Shown here piece after piece: positions 1 through 4,874 of a stretch of DNA of 6,477 bases; positions within the stretch are counted from its first letter, which is position 1, and each line of letters opens with the position of its first letter. The translations under genes and the position numbers were made by a program. The stretch covers positions 1 through 6,477 of the forward strand of contig JACRGZ010000003.1 in the NCBI GenBank assembly GCA_016234155.1, written 5' to 3'. Source of the stretch: Nitrospirota bacterium. Its GTDB lineage: Bacteria > Nitrospirota > 9FT-COMBO-42-15 > HDB-SIOI813. The notes under the pieces were generated by a model that had not been told where the DNA came from, ran no database searches, and was given only the letters and a program-made list of their open reading frames with translations.

Positions 1-152
1 CGTTATCACCTGCCTTAAGCGGTGTTTTCCTTGCATCTCCTGTACTATTGAGCATGCCATTTTTTATGGCAGGCGGTATGAAAATAATCTATGACTTATT
101 GCTGTTCTATAATTTCAGGACCATGAAACCGCCTGAAGAGAAGAAGTTATAA
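1..152 (+). CDS. C-terminal end of a probable MFS-type membrane transporter (partial)
   Basis: The frame starting at base 3 is open from the window edge to a TAA at 150-152, giving 49 visible residues. The first part is strongly hydrophobic and small-residue-rich (LSPALSGVFLASPVLLSMPF), followed by GGMKIIYDLLLFYNFR and a charged cytoplasmic-looking tail, KPPEEKKL. One or two last transmembrane helices followed by a short charged tail with a PPEE-like end resemble the C-termini of major facilitator transporters, in which a final helix carries a YDL-like segment. That comparison is from memory of the family and is not tested. The start and most of the protein lie outside the window, so substrate and direction cannot be given. 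No hairpin terminator is visible after the stop. Another polytopic membrane protein is possible. The reading frame itself is well supported by composition. Confidence 0.55.
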   Translation, partial: LSPALSGVFLASPVLLSMPFFMAGGMKIIYDLLLFYNFRTMKPPEEKKL

Positions 153-275
153 GACAGTCCCCACTCAAAAGAAAAAGCTCTGTTCAGATAAAATCAATAT
201 GAATGAGTAAATTATACATGACAAATTCCTGCTGGGCGAGGTGGTGCACGTGAGATTTCGAAAGATTTACGCATA

Positions 276-304
276 TTGACAAGTATATATCGTAGTGTTA
301 TTCT
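276..304 (+). promoter_or_regulatory. Sigma70-type promoter for the small exported protein gene
   Basis: A perfect -35 hexamer TTGACA (276-281) is followed by a 17-base spacer and the -10-like hexamer TATTCT (299-304, four of six consensus positions). The predicted start is near 311, which leaves a leader of about 140 bases before the gene at 451. It is the only convincing promoter I see between the transporter tail and that gene. The call rests on sequence only. Confidence 0.5.
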
Positions 305-316
305 CTCCGCAGAGAA
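301..316. repeat. Perfect palindrome TTCTCT-CCGC-AGAGAA over the -10/start region
   Basis: Six-base arms, TTCTCT (301-306) and AGAGAA (311-316), are separated by CCGC. The left arm overlaps the -10 hexamer and the right arm covers the predicted transcription start. This position suits a repressor operator, or a short hairpin at the very 5' end of the transcript. A chance palindrome of this size cannot be excluded, and no regulator can be named. Confidence 0.35.
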
Positions 317-346
317 GTGGTTATGGTCTCGGAAAGGAGGTGAATA

Positions 347-418
347 ATGGAGGGTATTTGTAAGTGCCTTCCGGTTTTATCCTGTTCCGTTCATAATTTC
401 AGATCCGTCTACTTGTAA
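347..418 (+). CDS. Possible 23-residue Cys-containing small ORF or leader peptide
   Basis: An ATG at 347 is preceded by AAAGGAGGTGA (333-343), almost the full anti-16S complement, three bases before the start codon; measured from GGAGG the gap is six bases. The frame runs 23 codons to TAA at 416-418 and encodes MEGICKCLPVLSC and ten further residues, with three cysteines at 5, 7 and 13. It lies downstream of the promoter at 276-304 and ends 32 bases before the exported protein gene, in a different frame. I recognise no family. It could be a leader peptide, a small protein in its own right, or a chance frame behind a purine-rich leader. The ribosome-binding site is the main support, and it is better than that of the annotated downstream gene. 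Confidence 0.35.
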   Translation: MEGICKCLPVLSCSVHNFRSVYL

Positions 419-450
419 TATAAAAACTGTTCATGAAAAGGGGGATAAAC

Positions 451-876
451 ATGAAGAAACCGTTTGTGAAGTATCTGCTTGCCGGATTCGTGATGATCTG
501 TTTAGCGCTCACCGTCGTAGCCGCCAATGCGGGCGAATTCGGAGAACTCAAGAAGAAGATAAACGACGCCCGCGACACTCTGGTAACAATGCTCAATAAC
601 AAGGACAAACGCGGGGCAGACCAGCAAAAGGCCGTCAAGGAGACGGCCGATGCCGTCAGCGCCGCTATTGGAAAGATGAAGGCCCCGGCTGGCAAGGAGG
701 CCAAGCTCAAGGAACTCGCTGACACCTGGGCAGCCTTTAAGAAAACCAGGGAGGCCGAACTAGTTCCTATGATACTCGCCGGCAAGGACGACGACGCTAA
801 GAAACTCGCCGGAGGCGTCCAGAAGGAGAGGATGGGCAAGATCGTGGCCCTTTGTGACGAGTTGGACGCAAAATAG
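451..876 (+). CDS. Small exported helical protein, possibly a stand-alone four-helix-bundle (4HB_MCP-like) sensor domain
   Basis: This is a 141-residue protein of no certain function. The start at 451 is chosen over the in-frame ATG at 433 because GGGGG (440-444) sits six bases before it and because it gives a clean signal peptide: positive MKKPFVK, hydrophobic core to about residue 23, then ANA before G28 as a signal peptidase I site. The mature part (about 114 residues) is rich in Ala, Lys, Asp and Glu and predicted almost wholly helical. The stretch around residues 92-139 (W-A-A-F-K-K-T-R-E, then LAGKDDDAKKLA, then a helix ending CDELDAK) resembles the last two helices of the ligand-binding four-helix bundle of methyl-accepting chemotaxis proteins, but no second membrane segment or signalling domain follows. 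One mature cysteine (C135) is present; no CXXCH haem motif is seen. GC is about 62% in bases 601-720, well above the neighbours, with mostly G/C third positions. A free periplasmic role, binding or protective, is only inferred. Confidence 0.75.
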   Translation: MKKPFVKYLLAGFVMICLALTVVAANAGEFGELKKKINDARDTLVTMLNNKDKRGADQQKAVKETADAVSAAIGKMKAPAGKEAKLKELADTWAAFKKTREAELVPMILAGKDDDAKKLAGGVQKERMGKIVALCDELDAK

Positions 877-897
877 AGGGACCCGGTGGAAACATTC

Positions 898-937
898 AAA
901 GGCATGGGGCAGTAGAGAACGCCCCATGCCTTTTTTT
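898..937 (+). terminator. Rho-independent terminator after the exported protein gene
   Basis: GGCATGGGGC (901-910) and GCCCCATGCC (921-930) form a perfect 10-bp GC-rich stem around a 10-base loop, followed by seven T (931-937). Flanking AAA and TTT can extend the stem to 13 bp. It begins 21 bases after the stop codon at 876. Read on the minus strand, the stem is followed by only three T, so it would be a weak stop for the convergent gene ending at 981. Confidence 0.93.
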
Positions 938-980
938 CGTCATATAATTATTCTGGTGACACTGTTATTACTCACTGTTA

Positions 981-1736
981 CTAAATATTCCTTGCGCTAT
1001 CTATAAATGCTTCAAACAATTTCTGTGTGTATTCATCCTCCGGACTTCGTTCAGGATGCCACTGGACCCCGATTAGAAAAGGATAGTCCGTCATTTCAAC
1101 TGCTTCAATAACACCGTCCGGAGATAAGGCACTGTCTATTAGTCCTTTACCGGAAGACTTGATCGCCTGGTGATGTGCGCTGATAACAGGGATTTCACCC
1201 GAAAATCCCTGCTCCCCCTCCCCCCCGTGTGGGGGGAGGTAGGAGGGGGGCGTAAGGGGAGGGGGCGTATTAAATATTCTATAAAGGAGAGTTCCTTTTT
1301 TTATCAATACATTATGCACCGACCTGTGATCGAGGGGAGCAGGAATCTGAGTTGGTATGTCCTGGTAAAGGCTGCCACCGAGGGCTACGTTTATTAGTTG
1401 TGCACCGAGGCAGACCCCGAGCACAGGCTTTTTAAGACGGATCACCTCGTTAAGCAGGGCTATTTCAAATTCTGTCCGCTCATCAGGGGACAAGGTGAGA
1501 TCTAAAATTTGTTCTTCACCATAATATCCAGGCCGTATATCATCACCGCCGCTGAACAGGTAGCCATCTGCAAATCTGGCAATAGATGTTATATTTGACT
1601 TGTGACTTATTATTGGAAGTATGACAGGTACACCACCTGCATTTTCTATAGCTTTTCCATATGCCTCAGGTAGTGTGACTTGCTGTCTGTTTCGTAATTC
1701 TTCTGTCTTAGCAGTGATGGCGATTATAGGGAACAT
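981..1736 (-). CDS. Class I glutamine-amidotransferase-like hydrolase (peptidase C26, gamma-glutamyl-GABA hydrolase family)
   Basis: This 251-residue cytoplasmic protein belongs to the family of PuuD, which hydrolyses gamma-glutamyl-gamma-aminobutyrate in putrescine breakdown; other members act on other gamma-glutamyl amides. The triad is complete: nucleophile C109 in GVCLG (107-111), and H227 and E229 in QWHPER (225-230). Also visible are the N-terminal strand FPIIAIT, the AGG-x-P-V-I-LP segment (33-41), SGGDDIRP (62-69) and SAHHQAIK (186-193). Residues 157 to about 181 are foreign to the family: a Pro/Gly-rich run (PPPLTPPSYLPPHGG and following) encoded by a GC-rich palindromic repeat inserted in frame just before the SAHHQ strand. 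The start at 1736 gives the expected N-terminus, but the ribosome-binding site is weak. No polyamine genes are adjacent, so the substrate is not assigned. It lies downstream of clpB on the same strand, 121 bases away, and converges with the gene at 451-876. The enzyme is probably still active, because the insert falls in a surface turn and the triad is intact. Confidence 0.9.
   Translation of the reverse strand: MFPIIAITAKTEELRNRQQVTLPEAYGKAIENAGGVPVILPIISHKSNITSIARFADGYLFSGGDDIRPGYYGEEQILDLTLSPDERTEFEIALLNEVIRLKKPVLGVCLGAQLINVALGGSLYQDIPTQIPAPLDHRSVHNVLIKKGTLLYRIFNTPPPLTPPSYLPPHGGEGEQGFSGEIPVISAHHQAIKSSGKGLIDSALSPDGVIEAVEMTDYPFLIGVQWHPERSPEDEYTQKLFEAFIDSARNI
1187..1268. repeat. GC-rich palindromic repeat inserted in frame in the hydrolase gene
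   Basis: Two hairpins sit side by side. CCTCCCCCC (1217-1225) pairs with GGGGGGAGG (1231-1239), within a longer imperfect C-rich/G-rich arm. CAGGGATTT (1187-1195) pairs perfectly with AAATCCCTG (1203-1211) across seven bases. The C/G tract is wholly unlike the surrounding 40-45% GC gene. On the coding (minus) strand it stays open and contributes about 20-25 residues absent from the family. This is the signature of a dispersed palindromic repeat that landed in a gene with length and frame compatible with translation. The exact ends are uncertain, and the right-hand hairpin may be partly native sequence. Confidence 0.7.
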
Positions 1737-1776
1737 ATTGTTTATGCCAGTCTCATAGTAATCAACTATAGAAAGT

Positions 1777-1852
1777 TGTCATTTATCAGATTTTTCGCTT
1801 CGCTCAATGTGACCCTTCGGGTCCCAATGCCTTTGCTTCGCTCAGAATGACA
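1777..1852. repeat. 76-bp dispersed-type repeat with inverted ends between clpB and the hydrolase gene
   Basis: TGTCATT (1777-1783) and AATGACA (1846-1852) are perfect 7-bp inverted ends. Inside are two direct copies of GCTTCGCTCA (1797-1806 and 1835-1844) flanking a small hairpin, GACCC-TTC-GGGTC (1811-1823). The GCTTCGCTCA-GAATGACA wording matches a class of short intergenic repeats I have seen in many bacterial genomes, including Nitrospirota and deltaproteobacteria; it codes for nothing. The right end touches the clpB stop: TGACA-GCC-TGTCA (1848-1860) includes the stop codon. It may serve as a 3' processing or stabilising hairpin for the clpB message, but there is no T-run for termination. 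Confidence 0.65.
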
Positions 1853-1857
1853 GCCTG

Positions 1858-4446
1858 TCACTCTTTCTTAAACTCCATCATTCCGTCCTTTACATCTACT
1901 ACCACAGTTTCACCCTCTTTAACTGATCCGTCAAGAATCTTCATGGCAAGCGGGTCCTGCAGAGATCTCTGGATAATGCGCTTCAGTGGCCTTGCCCCGA
2001 ACACAGGGTCATATCCCTCTATTGCAAGGGATGCCTTGGCTGCCTCGGTGAGTGTGAGATTGATCTTTTTATCTCCGAGTAACTTATGGAGTCTTCCAAG
2101 CTGAATATCCACGATCTTTTTTAGCTCTTCAAGTCCAAGTGAATGAAATATAATAGTATCATCAACCCTGTTCAGGAACTCAGGCCTGAAATAGGCCCGC
2201 ATGGCCTCTGTGACCCTCTTTCTCATCTCTCCTTCATCCCTGCCGCCAAGCTCCTGTATGTACTGGCTCCCTATATTGGAGGTCATTATGACAACTGTGT
2301 TTTTAAAATCAACAGTACGGCCATGGCTGTCAGTCAGTCTGCCGTCGTCCAATAACTGTAAAAGTATATTAAAGACATCAGGGTGTGCCTTCTCGATCTC
2401 ATCAAATAACAGGACCGAGTAGGGTCTTCTCCTTATTGCCTCTGTCAGATGCCCACCCTCCTCGTATCCCACGTAGCCGGGAGGTGCACCGATAAGTTTT
2501 GCCACTGAGTGTTTTTCCATGAACTCTGACATGTCAATCCTGATCATAGCCTGCTCATCATCGAACAGGAATTCGGCTAATGCCTTTGCAAGTTCAGTCT
2601 TTCCAACACCTGTCGGCCCCATGAATATAAATGAACCGAGAGGCCTGTTCGGGTCCTGAATGCCTGCACGCGCCCTTCGCACTGCATTGGCTACTGCTGA
2701 AATCGCCTCATCCTGTCCCACTACACGCCGGCTGAGATTTTCCTCAATATGGAGGAGCTTTTGTACCTCACCCTCTAACATCTTTGCAACCGGTATGCCT
2801 GTCCACTTTGAGACTATCTCTGCAATATCCTCTTTATCAACTTCTTCTTTCAGGAGTTTTCCCCTTGACTGTGATTCTGCAAGGCGCCTGTTTTCCTCCT
2901 CAAGTTGTTTCTGAAGTTCCGGTAACTTGCCATATCTCAACTCTGCTGCCTTCTCAAGGTCACCGCCCCTTTCTGCCTGTTCTGATTGAATGCGGGCGGC
3001 CTCAAGCTGCTCTTTAAGGGTTCTGATCTTACTGATATTTCCTTTCTCTGATTGCCATTGTCCCCTTAATACGGCCCCGCTTTCTTTGAGATCAGACAAC
3101 TCCTTTTCAATCTTTTCGAGCCGCTCCATTGAGTATGGGTCCTTCTCTTTTCTAACTGCCTGGCGTTCTATCTCAAGTTGTCTTATCCTACGTTCAATCT
3201 CGTCAAGCTCTGAAGGCATGCTGTCTATCTCTATACGGAGCCTCGATGCTGCCTCATCAATAAGATCAATAGCCTTATCCGGCAGAAACCTGTCAGTGAT
3301 ATATCTGTTGGAAAGTACTGCTGCGGCTATCAGTGCAGCATCTTTTATCTTTACACCATGATGGACCTCATATCGCTCTTTAAGCCCGCGGAGTATGGAG
3401 ATCGAATCATCAATATTTGGTTCAAAGACTGTAATTGGCTGGAAACGCCTCTCTAATGCCGCATCTTTTTCTATATGCCTTCTGTATTCATCAATTGTGG
3501 TAGCACCAACGCATCTCAGTTCACCCCTTGCCAGGGCGGGCTTTAACATATTTGATGCATCTATAGCGCCTTCTGCAGCGCCTGCACCAACCAATGTATG
3601 CAGCTCATCTATAAATAATATTATCTGCCCCTCTGACTGCTCAATCTCTTTGATTACTGCCTTTAATCTGTCTTCAAATTCACCACGGTATTTGGAACCG
3701 GCGATAAGTGCACCCATATCTAACGCCACTACCCGTTTGTTCTTTAGCCCTTCAGGGACATCTCCTGCAATGATACGCTGGGCAAGACCTTCTGCGATAG
3801 CAGTTTTACCCACGCCGGGTTCGCCTATAAGTACAGGGTTGTTCTTGGTTCTCCTTGACAGTACCTGGATTACACGCCGTATTTCCTCGTCCCTTCCTAT
3901 TACAGGATCCAGCTTCCCCTTTTTTGCAAGCTCTGTAAGGTCCCTGCTGTATCTGGCTAATGCCTGGTATTTGTCTTCAGGATTCTGGTCTGTTACCCTC
4001 TGTGAACCACGTATATCTACAAGTATCTTTAGTATCTTATCTTTTGTCACCCCGCGGTTTTTAAGTATCCTGGAAACAGCGTCATCAACCTCAACAATCC
4101 CGATTAACAGATGTTCTGTGCTGATATATTCATCATGTAATCTTTCAGCCTCTTGCTCTGCCTTATCAAAGACATCCTTCAATTTAGGTGTTACATAGAC
4201 CTGCCCCATACTTCCAGGGCCGGAGACCCTTGTAAGCCTTTCAAGTTCTCTGGATAAATCCTTCTCAACAGACGTTAAATCTATCTCAAGTCTTCCCAGT
4301 ATCTGAGGTGTTACACCGTCTTTCTGTTTTATCATTGAAAGGAGGAGGTGAACTGTATCAAGCTGCTGGTGGTTATATCTTTCAGTAAGCTTTTGTGCCT
4401 CTGCCACTGCCTCCTGTGCCTTATAAGTAAGCCTGTTCATCTGCAT
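1858..4446 (-). CDS. clpB: ATP-dependent disaggregase/chaperone ClpB
   Basis: At 862 residues it is full length for ClpB (E. coli 857). This Hsp100 AAA+ ring pulls proteins out of aggregates together with DnaK, DnaJ and GrpE in the cytoplasm. In order: N-domain with two Clp repeats (about 1-145); first ATPase with Walker A GEPGVGKT (208-215), pore loop KYRG (252-255), Walker B ILFIDE (276-281), sensor GATT (314-317) and arginine pair R333/R334; a long coiled-coil middle domain (about 410-530), which separates ClpB from ClpA and ClpC; second ATPase with GPTGVGKT (610-617), pore loop GYVG (657-660), Walker B VLLFDE (678-683), arginine finger near R760 in FRPEFLNR, and sensor 2 GAR (817-819). 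No ClpP-docking IGF/L loop is seen. It is the last gene of the dnaJ-hspR-clpB operon, five bases after hspR. The start at 4446 is preferred over the ATG at 4440 because AAGGAG lies nine bases upstream. HspR control through the HAIR site is expected. Confidence 0.98.
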   Translation of the reverse strand: MQMNRLTYKAQEAVAEAQKLTERYNHQQLDTVHLLLSMIKQKDGVTPQILGRLEIDLTSVEKDLSRELERLTRVSGPGSMGQVYVTPKLKDVFDKAEQEAERLHDEYISTEHLLIGIVEVDDAVSRILKNRGVTKDKILKILVDIRGSQRVTDQNPEDKYQALARYSRDLTELAKKGKLDPVIGRDEEIRRVIQVLSRRTKNNPVLIGEPGVGKTAIAEGLAQRIIAGDVPEGLKNKRVVALDMGALIAGSKYRGEFEDRLKAVIKEIEQSEGQIILFIDELHTLVGAGAAEGAIDASNMLKPALARGELRCVGATTIDEYRRHIEKDAALERRFQPITVFEPNIDDSISILRGLKERYEVHHGVKIKDAALIAAAVLSNRYITDRFLPDKAIDLIDEAASRLRIEIDSMPSELDEIERRIRQLEIERQAVRKEKDPYSMERLEKIEKELSDLKESGAVLRGQWQSEKGNISKIRTLKEQLEAARIQSEQAERGGDLEKAAELRYGKLPELQKQLEEENRRLAESQSRGKLLKEEVDKEDIAEIVSKWTGIPVAKMLEGEVQKLLHIEENLSRRVVGQDEAISAVANAVRRARAGIQDPNRPLGSFIFMGPTGVGKTELAKALAEFLFDDEQAMIRIDMSEFMEKHSVAKLIGAPPGYVGYEEGGHLTEAIRRRPYSVLLFDEIEKAHPDVFNILLQLLDDGRLTDSHGRTVDFKNTVVIMTSNIGSQYIQELGGRDEGEMRKRVTEAMRAYFRPEFLNRVDDTIIFHSLGLEELKKIVDIQLGRLHKLLGDKKINLTLTEAAKASLAIEGYDPVFGARPLKRIIQRSLQDPLAMKILDGSVKEGETVVVDVKDGMMEFKKE

Positions 4447-4451
4447 ATCAA

Positions 4452-4871
4452 TTATCTCCTTCCTTCTTTATTATGCCCTGCTTTTACCCTAACTTCTTTT
4501 CCGGCCGGTTTTCTTGTAAATCCCTTTCCTCTTTCTTCAGTTCCTTTGCTGAGTCTGGTTATTTCTTTTCTTAACTCCTCCCGCAGGTATCCGATCAGGC
4601 CCTCCATTTCATGCTGCATCTCTTCCATCTGCAACCTCATATTCAGGATAACCTCGACCCCTGCAAGATTTACCCCCATATCTCTTGTCAGGTGGGTGAT
4701 TAATTTGACTCTCTCAACATCTCTGTGGGAATAAAGCCGTGTATTTCCCTGTGATCTTTTTGGTGCAACAAGCCCCTCCCTTTCATACAGGCGAAGGGTT
4801 TGCGGATGAATGGAAAGCATCCGAGCCACTATCCCTATCATATACAGTGGAGTATCCCTCTCATCGGCCAT
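4452..4871 (-). CDS. hspR: HspR, MerR-family heat-shock repressor
   Basis: This 139-residue DNA-binding repressor of chaperone genes acts in the cytoplasm on HAIR inverted repeats. Residues 9-80 form a MerR-type winged helix: LYMIGIVARMLSIHPQTLRL with YEREGL (11-34), the wing RSQGNTRLYS (39-48), and DVERVKLITHLTRDMGVNLAGVE. The start YMIGIVARML and the N-L-A-G-V-E-x-I-L-x-M-R end are typical of HspR rather than of metal- or drug-sensing MerR. A coiled-coil dimer helix follows (about 80-108), rich in Met and Glu. The tail from about 110 is short, very basic and low in complexity, so probably disordered. No ligand-binding domain is present, as expected for HspR. In Streptomyces, HspR uses DnaK as co-repressor; here the adjacent chaperones are DnaJ and ClpB. 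It starts three bases after dnaJ and ends five bases before clpB, so coupled translation is likely. It should repress its own operon through the HAIR site at 6046-6066. Confidence 0.93.
   Translation of the reverse strand: MADERDTPLYMIGIVARMLSIHPQTLRLYEREGLVAPKRSQGNTRLYSHRDVERVKLITHLTRDMGVNLAGVEVILNMRLQMEEMQHEMEGLIGYLREELRKEITRLSKGTEERGKGFTRKPAGKEVRVKAGHNKEGRR
4456..4461 (-). promoter_or_regulatory. clpB Shine-Dalgarno inside the last codons of hspR
   Basis: AAGGAG on the minus strand lies nine bases before the clpB ATG at 4446 and is formed by the terminal Gly-Arg-Arg codons of hspR. This decides the clpB start and suggests that ribosomes finishing hspR reinitiate on clpB. Confidence 0.75.
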
Positions 4872-4874
4872 GCC

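Noticed and set aside
57..74. GCCATTTTTTATGGC hairpin resembling a terminator
   Set aside because: It lies inside the open frame of the transporter tail, the loop holds the T-run, and no T-run follows the stem.
433..450. Upstream in-frame ATG as start of the exported protein
   Set aside because: There is no ribosome-binding site before it, and it would place six extra residues ahead of a standard signal peptide. GGGGG lies six bases before the ATG at 451.
546..552. ACTCAAG, identical to a HAIR half-site
   Set aside because: No CTTGAGT partner stands at the required 7-base spacing, and the site is inside coding sequence. Single half-sites of seven bases are expected by chance.
399..905. Minus-strand frame of 168 codons opposite the exported protein gene
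   Set aside because: Its Ala/Ser-rich translation is the complement of the Ala/Lys/Glu-rich gene. It would read through the terminator stem region, and the plus-strand frame has a signal peptide and ribosome-binding site.
960..980. Two direct copies of CACTGTTA between the convergent genes
   Set aside because: They are too short (8 bases, two copies) to separate from chance, and there is no flanking structure.
1187..1268. C/G-tract region read as a CRISPR-like or tandem repeat array
   Set aside because: There is only one palindromic unit, with no regularly spaced identical repeats.
1763..1778. CAACT-ATAGAA-AGTTG inverted repeat upstream of the hydrolase gene
   Set aside because: The arms are only 5 bp, AT-rich and with no T-run, so it is not a terminator. 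It overlaps the repeat edge, and no operator can be named.
3395..4198. Long plus-strand open frame of 267 codons opposite clpB
   Set aside because: It is antisense to the conserved first ATPase domain of ClpB, is Ser/Ile-rich as expected for a mirror frame, and has no recognisable domain. It is a shadow of clpB.
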